NCBI GenBank assembly: GCA_008330645.1
Contig: VLTN01000015.1
Span: 310,001 to 374,000 of the forward strand
DNA length: 64,000 bases
Direction of reading: 5' to 3'
Origin: Cafeteria roenbergensis
Lineage: Eukaryota > Sar > Bigyra > Bicosoecida > Cafeteriaceae
Within the stretch, counting starts at the first letter, position 1; every line of letters starts with the position of its first letter. The position numbers and the translations under genes were made by a program. The notes under the pieces are model-generated. The model was given only the letters and a program-made list of their open reading frames with translations. It was not told the DNA's origin and did not search any database. Below, one piece after another: positions 21,858-33,705 of the stretch.

Positions 21858-24800
21858 CCCTCACCAAGCTGAGCGAGGCAGCCACGGAGGCAGAGCGCCT
21901 GGCGGCGCAGGCAGAGGCAGACATGCTGGAGCTGGCCACCATCCCCGTCCCGCGGGGCGTCATCGAAGGGCAGGCTGCGGGGCGGGCCGGGTCCCCTTCG
22001 AGGAGCAGGCAGGCCGGCCCGTCCGGCCGAGCCAAGCTCTCGACGCCCGGGTCCCGCCGCCAAGGCAGGCCCGCTTCCCCCGCGTCGGCCATCAGTGGCC
22101 TCCCGAGCGAAGCCGGGTCGTACGACTCTGGAAGCGACGTCGAGCCCAGCGGCGCCACTTCGACGCCTGTCAGTCAGGGAGCGCGCGTGCCCTTCGCCGG
22201 CCGCAGCTCCTCAGCAGCGACGCAGCAGCGCGGCAGGTCCGCGCAGCGCAGTCGCGAGTCTGCGAATCGCCCGGCAGGGGAGCGGTCCGCCGGGGTCAGG
22301 TCGTCGTCCCCTCCTCAGCGGCGACCAAGGAGCGGCGCCGGGCCCACGCAGCGGGCGCTCAGGGCGGCGACACCGCCCGCCCCGGGCCGCGGGCGCCCTC
22401 CCACTGCCTCCATCGGGCAGGCGTCGGCCGCCACGTCGGCAGCCAGCTCGGGCTCTCACGTGAGCGCCGCCGACCGGGACGTTGAGCGCGCTGCAGCGGC
22501 GGCGGGGCGCCAGACGCGGGCGCGTCGCGGCTCTGCCTTGCAGCTGGGGGTCAACGCGCGGGCCGATTTCATGCTGCCCCCCGTCCTGCCCCCCCACCCG
22601 CCTGCAAGCGCGGAGGCGCGCCGTCGTGCTGCGAAGCGCTCCGTGGCGCCGCTGCGAGGCCGGCCGCAAGCCGCCGACGCAGCTGCGGCCGACGGTGCGG
22701 CCGGGCACGACGGGCTGCCCATCATCCCCGAGGCGGGCGCGGGAGCTGGGGAGACGTCCGACCCCGAGGCTGAGCGCGTGGCGTTGGCGGCGCGGGAGCT
22801 TCGCCGGTCGGCCACGGCCGCCGCGATTATGAGCGGGCCGGGACCGCTGCGCCACACCGCAGCCAACACGCTGGCAAGGGCCGGGCAGGCGAGGCGGGAC
22901 TGGGCGCGCGACCAGGCCGCTGTCACGGCCAAGGCGCAGCGCCGGCTAGCTGCTGCGGTTGCCCGCCGGAGCTCTGCCGATGCGCCAGACGCTGCGAGCG
23001 CGGCCGCGGAGGAAGCCGGGGGACCCCACGACGACGCCAAGGGCGCTGCGTCCGGCGCCGGCTCCGGCGACGGGGCTCCAGGCGCGGCTGCTGGCGACCA
23101 AGATGGAAGCGCAGGCGCGGGCGCCGGTGCGGGCGCAGAGGGGCGCAACGGCTGGTCGCGAATCCGGGGGGGGTTGCGGCGCATCGGCACCGCGGTGGGC
23201 TCGGCGATGAGGGAGCGCGCGGCCGACGCGGCGCGACCGCTCGCCGGTCTGGTCTACGACTTCACGGGGCACCGCATGGCTCACATGCGCGATGCAGACG
23301 GCCTGGGGGAGCAGCGGCTGCAGTGGGGCGCGTCGCGCATCCGCAGCGAGGAGGAGCGGAGAGCCAGAGCGGCTCGCAGGGCGGCCGGCAGGCGCGGCAG
23401 CGTTCTCGCCCGCCAAGGGCTGCTCTCGGGAGGCGGCGCGTACCGGGACAGCCCGGGTGGCGGCGACGATACGGAGGAGGGCGGCGGCGGCGGCGGCGAC
23501 GATGAGGGCGAGGGCGGTGCGGACCCCAAGCCCGCCGCAGCAGACGATCTGTCGGGGCTCGACGACAGGCAGCTCCTTCGCAGGGCAGCAGAGCGGATGG
23601 AGGACGGGGGCGGGGTGGGGCGGCTTCGGCGCGTGCGGACGTTCCGCGTTGGCCGCATGCACACGTGGGGCCGGGGGGAGGGCGGCGACATTGCGGTGAA
23701 GGACCACGACCCCGGCGTCGCGGGGGCCAAGGGGCTGCGGCAGCAGCGGCAGGCTAAGGGCTTGGAAGTGTCTCGGACCGCGGCTGACCGGCGCCAGCGC
23801 GCGGCGCTGGAGCGTGCCGAAGCCATGCTGGCAGCAGACGAGGCGGCAGAGGCAAAGAAGCGGCAGGAGGCGAAGGACGACGTCGGCAGCCGAGCCCCGA
23901 GCGCAAGCGCGGCCGCGGCAAGCGCATCCAAGCAGCGCAGCGGAGACTCCGGGGCCAGGGGCGGAGACAGGGCCAGGCGCGCGTCGGTGGCGTCCGTGGA
24001 AGAGACGTTCAGCGTGCTTGCGGGGTGGCGGCCGCCGGAGGACCCGGACTCCGACAGCGACGCGGAGCCGCAGGGCGCAGCCGCGTTTGAGGCGGCTGTC
24101 GAGGCGGCGCAGTACAAGCGCGACCGGCGCGGGTCGGCGGTGAGGGGCCGTCGGGGCAGCAGCGCGGGCAAGGCCGTTGCCAAAGACGGCGAGGCCGTGA
24201 CTGGCAAGGTGCGGCGCGGGCACCGACGGGCGTCAGCTGCGCGTCGGAGGCAGATCGACACGACGGGCGCCAAGGACGAGATCGCGCGGCAGGCTCGGCG
24301 GCGGCTGCGGCAGCGCGAGAAGGAGAGGCGGGCCAAGAGGCGCATGAGCATCATCGCTGGGAGGCGGGACGCCCCGTGGCTGACCGCTGAGCAGAAGGAC
24401 TACCTGATTCGGCGGCAGCAGTTCCTGGAGCGGATTCAGGCCATGCGGAAGCTGGCCGAGGAGGCCGACGCGGGCCGTCGAGCGGCGGAGGAGGAGGTGC
24501 GGGAGCTGGCGCGCACTTCGCAGTCTGAGCGCGCTCGCATCGGGCGCATCCTCGTGGAAGTGTCGCGCGCGGCGCGCGGCGAGGCGCCCTCGTGGGTCAT
24601 CATGTCCCGGGTGCGGACCGGCGCCCCGCAGGAGTTCGACGCGGGCAAGCTGATCCAGGCCCTGGCCGACGAGGCCGTCGCGCTCCGCAGCGTGCTGCTG
24701 GCCAGAGCCAGGCGCGCGTGGGTGGCCTCCCGCCGCGGCAGGGAGCTGGCGACCAGGTGCCGTGTGCTCATCGCGTCGGCGGACGCGAAGAAGGCGGCGC

Positions 24801-27800
24801 TGATGCAGCTCACCCGCAGCATGCAGGCCGCGGAGCGGGCTCAGCGCGGCGGCGGAGGGGCCTGGCTGCAGCGCGGCTTTGGCCTTGCGATGACGCAGGC
24901 CAAGCAGGCGGAGGCCCAGGAGGCAGGCACGACAGCGTCGGCCGCGTCGGCGGAGCGCGGCGTCGCCCTCATGACCTCCGAGGAGAAGAAGACGCTTCGA
25001 AGCCTGGCCTTCACCGCTTGGGTGGAGAAGTGGCGAGAGGCCAAGCAGGAGAAGGCCTTCCTGCGGTCCATCATCCTGCGCATGCTCAGGCGCCAGCTCG
25101 CGGAAGGGTTCGGGAAGTGGGTGACCGCGGCGCGAGAGGTTGGCGAGTGGTGGACGAGCGGGGGCGGCCTGGACGGCTCGAGCAAGGGCAAGCACGACCC
25201 CGGCGGCAAAGGCACCCGCGAGCTGGGCAAGGCCGAGGGCGCGAGGCAAGGCATGATGGCGACTGCGGCGCGGGTGCTGGAGGACATGGGCAGAGGAAAC
25301 GAGGCGCTGCAGCTGCAGCGCAAGGCGGAGCGCTGGCAGGACACCGAGGAGGCGGCCGACGCCGACGAGGACAGCGACGCTGGGTCTGTGGTCGGCGACG
25401 CGTCGGCAGAGGAGAAGCGGGAGACGAAGCTGCGGCGCGCCATCGGGCTTGGCGGGGGCGCAGCGGACATCATCTCTCGGCGGCGGGCGCTGGCGAACAA
25501 GGAGACCTCTGGGGCGCTGCTGCTGGCGACGGGAGGCGCAGCGGCGGCCGCGCAGGCAGAGGCGGCGCAGAACGCCCGGGAGTTCGCGGTGCCGGGGCGA
25601 CTGCGGCTGGCGCAGTCCCTGGAGGAGCGGACGCTGCAGAGGCGCCTGCTGCGGCGCCTGTTCATGGCCTGCACGGTGTGGGAGCCTGCGCCGCCCAACG
25701 AAGCGGCCATCCTTGCTGCCGAAGAGTTCCGAGCCCAGCGGCAGGCCGAGGCAGACGCCAAGGCGAGGGCGCGGCGCGAGCGGGCCGAGAAGTACAAGCG
25801 TGTCAGGCTGCGGCAGGCGCGCAGGCACCAGCGGGAGGAGCGCCTGCAGCTCGCCGCCAAGGCCGGCGTGCGCCTCGAGCTCGCGGACGAGGACCCAGAG
25901 CTGGCCTCGGGGTCCGGAAGCGACGCTGGTGACGACGCTGAAGGCGGGCCTCAGGGCACCCCGCGGGCTCGCGGAGCGGCCGCCACGGGAGGCGACATGG
26001 CCATCGTCGTTGCCCGGCCCCGCCCAGCGTCACCGCCGCCTGGGCTGGCGCTGTCTCTGGATTCTGCCAAGCCGCCCGCGTCCGCTGCGTCGTCGCTCAC
26101 TGCCTCCAAGGCAGTGACCCCGTACACGGAACAGGTCGAGAGCGACGGCGGGCTCGTGTTCGAGGCAGCCATGGGCCAAGCTGGCGGGGCCGGAGGCGGT
26201 GGCGCAGCCGCGGGGGACGGCAGGTCCAGCGCAGCTGAGCGACCAGGCACGAGGAGCGGCCTGGCGCAGGCGTCCGACGCCAACACGCCGTTCTTCGCGC
26301 ACGTGGCTGGCTCGGCCTTCTTCCGCGCTGGGAACTACCAGGGGGCACAGAAGCAGTATGCCAAGCTGGCGGCCGTGTCGGAGGACTCGATCGCGGCGCT
26401 GCGGGGCAGGGTCAGGGCCATCGCCTCGCAGGCCAGGCACTTGGCCCGCCGCGTCAGGGTGGGCATCGCGAAGCGCATCCAGGCGAGCAAGGCAGCAGCA
26501 GCGCTGCCCGGTGGCGCCGACGGCGAGTCCGCGATGGACGCGGGGGAGCGCGCCGCGTTCTCGGCAGACGTGACGGCGGGGCCAGCATCTCCCAAGGCGC
26601 TCCCTGGTGCAGATGTGCTCCGGTCCGAGGCTGCGGGGCGGTTCGTCGTGGACAGCGACGGCGACAGCGAGGAGGAGAGTGAGGAGGACGAGGACGAGAC
26701 CGACGGCCTTGGGCCGCTCGGCTTCCGCGACGCCTCGTCGGTTTTCGACGGCAACGGGTCTCCTCGCGACAGCGAGGCCCTAGGCGAGCTGGAGGCGCGG
26801 TGGAACGACGACCTGCCCCCTCCGGCGACGGTGCTCGGCGCGGCGCTCTCGGCCAAGGCGCGCGACTTCGTCAAGACCCAGGGGGACATGCAGCCGAACA
26901 TGAGCGTGGGCGCCACTCCGGGCGCTGCCGGCGCCGGCGGCTTCACGGCTCCACCGCCGTCTCTGCGCCGGATGAGCTCGCGGGGCTCGATGGCTTCGTC
27001 CGCAGGGGGCGGTTCCGGCGGCGCAGGGACTTCCGGCGGGCCCGGGCTCCAGCGTGCGATGTCGTCCATGTCGCTGTCAAGCCTGGGGAGCCAGGACCGC
27101 GAGGCGGAGGTGGTGCGGCGGGGGTGGGGGCCGCTCGTTGCGGCGGGGCTGGTTGTGGGCGACGCGCTCGACGCGATGGTGCAGCTCAAGGCGAGGCTGG
27201 TGGCGGCGACGGGCGCGCTCGAGGCTGAGGAGCTGAGGCGGCGTGCGCTGGCCCTCCGCGCTTGCGAGTGCGCGGCCATGGCGGGCGACCTCGCGGTGGC
27301 GCTGGACGGCTACTCGCGGCTGCGGCAGGGCCTGGAGCGAGAGGGCGACGCGGCGGGGGCAGCAGTGGTGTGCGAGCGCGAGTGCTGGCTGGCAGCCAGG
27401 CGGGGCCAGCTGCAGGGCGCCAAGGGCTGGGCCAAGCGCGCGCAGAACCTCTGGCGCGAGGTCATCGAGGTCCGAGGTGAGGCCTCCCGCGCAGCGCTGG
27501 GGCTCAAGCTGGGAACGGAGATTATGTGGCTGGTGGGCGGCAGCGGCAAGGTCAAGGGGACCGACACCTGGCTCTTTGCCTCCGTTGCCGACGCCCGCGC
27601 GGTCAGGCTCGGGCAAGGCCGTGCGGAGGCGGCGCGCGGCCTCGGACGGTGCGTGTCGGTCGAGGAGTGCCTCTGCGCCATCACAGGCGACGAGGCCGGC
27701 GCTGCCCAGGCGCGCATGCGTCGCTCGCAGTTCGGCCTCGGCCCCGGCGGCGACGGTTTCGGGGTGCTGCATGCCGCCCCGGCAGCCGTGCCCGCCGCGC

Positions 27801-30800
27801 TGCTTCTGGACGGCGCGGGCTCTGTCAGCGCGTCAGCGGTTGCTGGCGAGTCAGCACTCGCCGCGTGGCGCCCTCCCGGCCAGGCCAGCAGCGGGAGCGG
27901 CTCTCTTGGTGCCGAGGCCTCGCAGGCGCGCGACGCAATTCGAGCGCGACGGGAGGCAGCTCAGTCAGCGCAGTCGGCCGCGTCGTCCCGGAAAGAGTCT
28001 TCAGGGCCCGTCGGGAGCACTTCCAAGCTGGGCGTGCGGGGACTGCTGGAGGCGGCCAAGGAGCGCCGCCGGCAGTCCGTCGCCCAGGCTGCAGACTCGG
28101 CCGGCGAGGTAGGCGGTGGTGGTGCGCCAGAGGACGCGAGTGGAGAAGGCCGAGCACCGGGCTCAGCGGCGAGCGCGGCCGGGGCAGGGTCGAGGGACGC
28201 CGTGGCCCTGGAGCAGCGCCTGGCAGCGGCAGCGGCGAACCTGAGCGCGCTGGCAGTCAGGCTGCAAAAGGCCGTTGCCAAGGTGCTGCCGGACCTTGCG
28301 CTTGAGCAGGTCTCGGCGGCCGTGCCTCCGCTGAGGGCCAAGGTGCGAGCTTGCAGGCGGATGATCGCAGGCCTTGAGAAGGCCATCTCGGAGATGCAGG
28401 CCCGTCGCACGGAGCTCGGCGACGCCACCGAGGAGGACGCCGCTTTGCTCGCGGTGCTGCGAAGCACGACTGCGACGCACATCGACGTTGCTGTGGCCGG
28501 CGGCGCAGCCGCGGCGGCGGAGGCGAAGAAGGCCCGGCAGCGGGGCGCCGTTGTGTCCACGCAGCGAATGACGGTCGCAGAGGCACGGTTCCTGATCCAA
28601 ACGCGGCTGGAGATGGCGGAGCGCGAGCGCGACGAGCTGCAGCGGCGCGTGGGGGTGGCGGAAGTCCGCATCCGCAACCTCAGTGACACGCTGTCGGACC
28701 TGTCTAAGGAGCTGGCTGCGTCGACTGGAGCGCTCGCCTCGGCCGCGCTGGGCCGTCGCGCCGTGCGGTCGGCATGCTTCTACCAGTGGAACGCGCTCGG
28801 GAACCAGGTGATGGGGCGGGGCCGGGTGTGGGCCATGGACGGGGCCGGCGGCGAGGTCGAGGTCATCTGCCCCAACTGCGGGGGCGCGCAGGTGATGGGC
28901 GGTGGCCGCGGCCGGTCCCCGCTGACGGACGAGGACCTAGCCGGCGGGGGAGCAGGGGGGGCGCGGGCCAAGCTGCTTGCACTGCGCCGGGCGCGGGCAG
29001 AGCGGGCAGCTGCTGCCAGCGGAGGCCAAACGAAGACCGGCGTATCTTCCAACGCCGGTGGCGGGCGGAACCGCGGCGCCAAGGCCGGGAAAGGCGCCGC
29101 CGCGGACGACGCGCCCTGGGAGCGCACGCCGCTCGCCAAGTACGTGTCGGCCAACGGCCGAGCGCTGCGCAAGAGCACGTCGGCCGTCGTTGGAGCTGCC
29201 CGCGTGGCGCAGAGCGCGGCCAAGCTGGCAGCTGCGGCGGCAGGCGGGGCAGCCGACGGCGCGTCGGCGGCGGCCGCAGCCGAAGGCGACAACGGCGAGG
29301 TGGACTCCTTCAGCCTGCTCACGGGCGGGGGCGCCAAGAGCGTGGGGATGGAGGCCGTCGCCAGCGAGGGGCGGCAGGTGTTCGACGACGAGGAGGACGA
29401 GGAGGCGGAGGAGCGGGAGGGCATCGAGGCAGGGTCGGTCCAGTGCTCCCAGTGCAAGTTCGTGCTGGGCGGGGCGCTGCTCGGTCTCTGCCCCTACATG
29501 GCCGCAGTGCAGGGCGACGACGTGGTCATCCACCGAGTGTTCCGCGGTCCGGGAGAAGCCGCGGCGGAGGAGAGGCGGTACAAAGGCCGGATGGGCGAGG
29601 GACGAGCAGAAACGCAGGAGCTGGCCCCAGGGCAACGGCCCAAGAAGGCGGCGGCGTCGGAGCATCCGCTCGCACGTCTCAGGCTGTTGAGGGAGCGCAC
29701 GCAGAAGCGTGCCGCGCTGCTGGAGAAGCTCGTCGGGGCCGCGGGCCGCAAGAACAAGTCTGCTGCTCAGGCAGCGGCCGCGGCGCTCTTTCGCGAAGAG
29801 GAGGCCGGCGACGACAGCGACGACGAAGCGAGCGCAGCCAGCGCCCTGCGCGCGCAGCTGGCGCGTGCTCCGCCGATCGTGACCAAAGCAGTGCGCGTCA
29901 TTCCGGGCAACTGGAAGGCGCTGCTGGCCCGTGGCGTGCGAGGCCTGGGCCGGGACGGTGGCCTGAGCAGGGACAAGCGTATGGCCCTGCTTGTGGCGGC
30001 GGGCAGGATGGGCAACCGCACGCTGGTCGAGCACTTTGCCGGTGCCGTTGAGGCAGGAGGGGGCGTTCCGGGAAAGGAAGCGGAAGAGGAGGCTGCCGAG
30101 GGGCAGGACGCCGCCAGCAAGGACAAGGACAAGGCCAAGGCCAAGGGGAAGCCCGCAGGCGGCTCTGCGGCTGCAGACGGCAAGCAAGACGTGCAGGCCG
30201 TTGCGTCGCGAGTGGCGCGCGGCCTCATCTCCGTGGAGGACGCGGAAAAGGAGCGGAAGCGTCTGGAGGAGACGCACGCCGCGTACCTCGCGACGCTGCG
30301 GGCGGGTCACGGGCGAGCGGTCACGTGCGTCGCGATGACTGCGACGCGGGTCTTCACGGGCAGTGCAGACGCTACCATCCGCGCGTGGAACTGGCGAACT
30401 GGCGACGTCGTGGGAGAAATGGTCGGCCACCGAGGCACCGTGACATGTCTCGCGCTGGACGTCGACGCGCGCACGCTGCTCTCGGGATCCAGCGACGGGA
30501 CGGCCCGGCTCTGGGACACGCTCAGCTTCCGCTGCCTGCGAACTCTTCGGAAGCACGAGGGCGGGATCACATGTAAGCTGCCGTCGCTGCGTTTGTGCGT
30601 GTCCGTGTGCGTTCGTGGCTGGCCCCCCAGGGCCCCGTCGCTTAAGCCAGCCGGCACCCGCCGCGGAGCTCCCGCTCCGGCAGCGTGAGGGCCGCCCGCG
30701 CCGCCCCCCCGGTTTGGCCCCGCCTCGCTGTCGCTGCCGCCACCCGTTGATGCCTCGTTGGTTGCTCGCTCACGTCCCGCAGGTGTTGCCATTTTCCGGG

Positions 30801-33368
30801 ACATGTTCGTGACCGGGAGCGCGGACCGCAGCGTTGGCGTGTGGGACCTGGCCTCGAAGCCGCTGCGGAACGAGGCCGCCGATGAGCTGGAGGCGCTGGC
30901 CGAGTTCAAGATGAAGCAAGAAGGAGACTGGGCGTTCCAGCTGCGCGAGGCAGTGGAGCAGGAGAAGAAGCTGGAGCGCAAGCTGGACAACGACGAGGCC
31001 TCGGACGACGAAGAGCGAGAAGCAATGGGCCGGCCCGCCCGCGGGTCCGAGTCGGAGTCCATCAACTCGGACGACCTGTTCGAAACCAGCTCCGAGTCGT
31101 CCGAGCTGTCCGACGGCGAGGACGGCGAAGACGAGGACTCTGGCGACGTGTCCACCACAGACTCTGAGGATTCCACGCGCGAGGCCCGCATCACGGTGTG
31201 GGAAAAGGAGCAGCGGCTGCTGGACCGCCTGGTCGGGGACAGGGAGGCGCCGCGGCCGAACGAGCTCAAGGTTCGCATCAACGCCAAGGGCCGGCTCGCC
31301 GGCGTGGGATACAAGTGAGTGCTGCACCGCCGCTCGTGCCCGGCGTCGCGCGCGCTGTTTCTCGCGAGCCCGTGGTTGCGCGGCCCCGCGCCGCTGCTTC
31401 GGCCCCGCGCTGCGAGCTCCGCCAGCTGCCGCCTCCTGCCTCGCTGCCGGGCGCAGAACGTTCACCCGCGGCGGCGCGTACCGTGCCAGGCAGATGCGCG
31501 AGAAGCGCGACAACTCCAAGCTCACCAGGAGGGAGCGCGAGAAGGCCATCAAGCGGGGAGAGAACCGCGTTGCGCAGGCCCGCCGCGCTGGAGGAGAGGA
31601 CGCTCCGCTGGAGGACGAAGACGAGCTGACCCTGACGGACATGTTCCAGAACCTTCGCTCGAACATGCGGGCCCGGCGCGACGCCCTCAAGCGCTTCCAG
31701 AAGATGCGTGTTGCCGAGAAGCGCAAGCGCCGGCGACGGCGGTTCCGGATCAGGCGACTGGCCGCCACCAAGACGCGCAGGCGCCAGCTGCAGTCGCAGA
31801 TCAACACGGAGCGGCGCAAGGCTGAGCAGCGCATGCTCTCGCTTCAGCGGCGCGTGACGTCGCAGTCGGGGCCGGGAGCGTTTTCCGAAGGCGACGGCGT
31901 GATCCGCGTCACCGCCGAGTCGCTTGGCTTCGACATCAACATGAGCGCCGACACGCTGCAGGCGGTGGCCCACCTGCCCCGCCACAACCTGCTGCTCGAC
32001 GTCCACACTGCGGCCATCACCTCCGTCTGCCTGACCACGCCCTTCGTCGTGTCCGGCGACGCCATCGGGGTCGTCATCATCTGGGACGTCGTGCGAGCGG
32101 TGCCCCTGCGCGTCATCGACACGCAGCCCGACATGCCGCTGCCGCCGCGCACGACGCTCCCCATGCCCCGCATCCTGCAAGAGGACTTCTCCAACATCCA
32201 GGGCGTGGTGGGGGTGGTGCGGCGTCGGCGGAAGCTGCCCGACGGCCGCGTCGTCACCTACACCGCTGGCCAGGAGGCTGACCTTGCCGGCCTGGGCGCT
32301 ACCGGGCTCTCGCCAGAGGACCTGGGCGGGCTGACAGTGGCGGGGGCGGCAGCGGGGAAGCGCGACCTTGCAGCGGAAGCCGCGTCGTCGTCCTCCGAGG
32401 ACGAGGACGAGCTGCGTGCCAAGGAGCAGCAGCGCCTTGCCGCCATGTCTGGGCGCGAGCGGGCCAAGGAGCGCGCCCGGATCCTTGAGGGCCAGATCGC
32501 GAGGCGGTTCTTCCTGGAGGCCCTGACCGGCCTGCCGACGCGCCTGCTGGACGGGGACGCGAGCGACGAGGATCTCGGCGACGAGGACCTCGCGGCGCGC
32601 GCCATCGTGCAGCAGGCCGGTGCCGCGGTGGCGGCGGCGTTGCCCCCCAGCCTGCCGCGCGGCCCGCGCATGCCCTGGGACGCGGACAAGCTGTGGAGGC
32701 TGGACCCCGAGTCGCTCATGATGGGGCGACAGCCGGGCGAGGACCCGGTGGATGTCAAGCTTGAGCGACGCGAGAGGGCCAGGCGGCGCAGGCTGCGGCG
32801 GAAGCAGCGGGCAGTGGCCATCGCCGACGGGGACTTTGGCGACGGCGCAGCCGCGGAGGAGGACGCCGGAGCCGACAGCAGCGGCGACGACGACCCGATC
32901 GCGAGGGCGGACGCGGCGGCCAAGGCCGCGCGTGAGGCCATCAAGGCTGCGGAGCGGCGCTTCCCGGTGCTGAGCTTGTTCGCCGACCCGCGGCGAGTGG
33001 CAGTCGGCGTCGGGTCTGGCGAGGTGCAAATGTTCGATCTGATTTCGCTGGAGCGCGTTGCGACGCTCCACCCCGCCGAGATGCGTGAAGGCGAAGCAGT
33101 GTCCGGGGACATCGGCCGAAGGCAGCTCAGGATGCTCCGGGGAACGCTGGTGATGGACTCGGGCAAGGTCATGGCCGCCTACAACGACGGCAGAGTGAGG
33201 CGCTGGGAGATTTACACTGGTGACGGCGACGAGGAGGCTGCCGTGGAGTCGGAGGGCAAGGCTGGCGCGGGGGGCGGCAGGCGCGCTGCCGCGCCAGCCG
33301 CTTCAAGGAAGAGCGCTGCCTCGGTGGGCGGCGTGGCCGTCGGGGCGGGTGGCGGGTCGCTGGCCTGA
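18186..33368 (+). CDS. giant FN3 / WD40-repeat scaffold protein
   Basis: Four exons, 18186-18574, 18703-30572 (11.9 kb), 30783-31314 and 31457-33368, join with matching phases (2, 1, 2) into 4,900 residues. Order of parts: helical N-terminus; two fibronectin-III domains (about 725-865 and 875-1055, for example LAVRWMPPAFDGGSPVVDYV and FDLRWLPPHATHG); a very long Arg/Ala/Glu-rich disordered and coiled-coil region; a TPR-like helical zone (about 3,200-3,400); a coiled coil (about 3,300-3,490); two Cys pairs CPNC (about 3518) and CSQC (about 3710) that could bind zinc; WD40 blades at about 3,990-4,110 (HGRAVTCVAMTATRVFTGSA; the third blade, GGITCVAIFRDMFVTGSAD, is completed only by splicing exon 2 to exon 3); a basic coil; and further WD-like strands to about 4,840. 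I infer a cytoskeletal or ciliary scaffold. No enzyme motif is seen. Confidence 0.8.
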
Positions 33369-33705
33369 GCGCGTGGACAGACTTGCGTTGGTAATGTGTG
33401 CGGGTTGCACTGAGTTCACAAGCATGCACGCCACTTCGTGAGCACCACATCCAGGACCCAAGGAACCCCGCAGCGGACCCCACGCCTTGGCCTCGGTCCT
33501 CTTGGTGGGAGGGGCGCGGGGGACGAGCACGCTGCCGGCCTTGCGGACTCGGGGGCCGGGCGCTGCAGAGCAATGCCCTGCGACGCTCGGCCGTCGGGTC
33601 GCTCTGGGCCGCACCGCATCCGAGCGGGTTCGCGCACAGCAAGTGCCTTTGGTATTGCGACCAGCGTGCGGGTGTGGAACCTGCGCCCAGGCAAACCGGC
33701 CCCCG
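33369..33705. other. intergenic spacer
   Basis: These 337 bases lie between the giant gene and the glycosyltransferase-like gene on the same strand. The downstream frame is open from a non-ATG codon at 33487, but this part has no recognisable protein character and precedes a clear signal peptide. I see no RNA or repeat. Confidence 0.45.

Noticed and set aside
33487-33705. Longer N-terminus for the glycosyltransferase-like protein
   Set aside because: It does not begin with a convincing ATG and would bury the clear signal peptide that starts at 33706.
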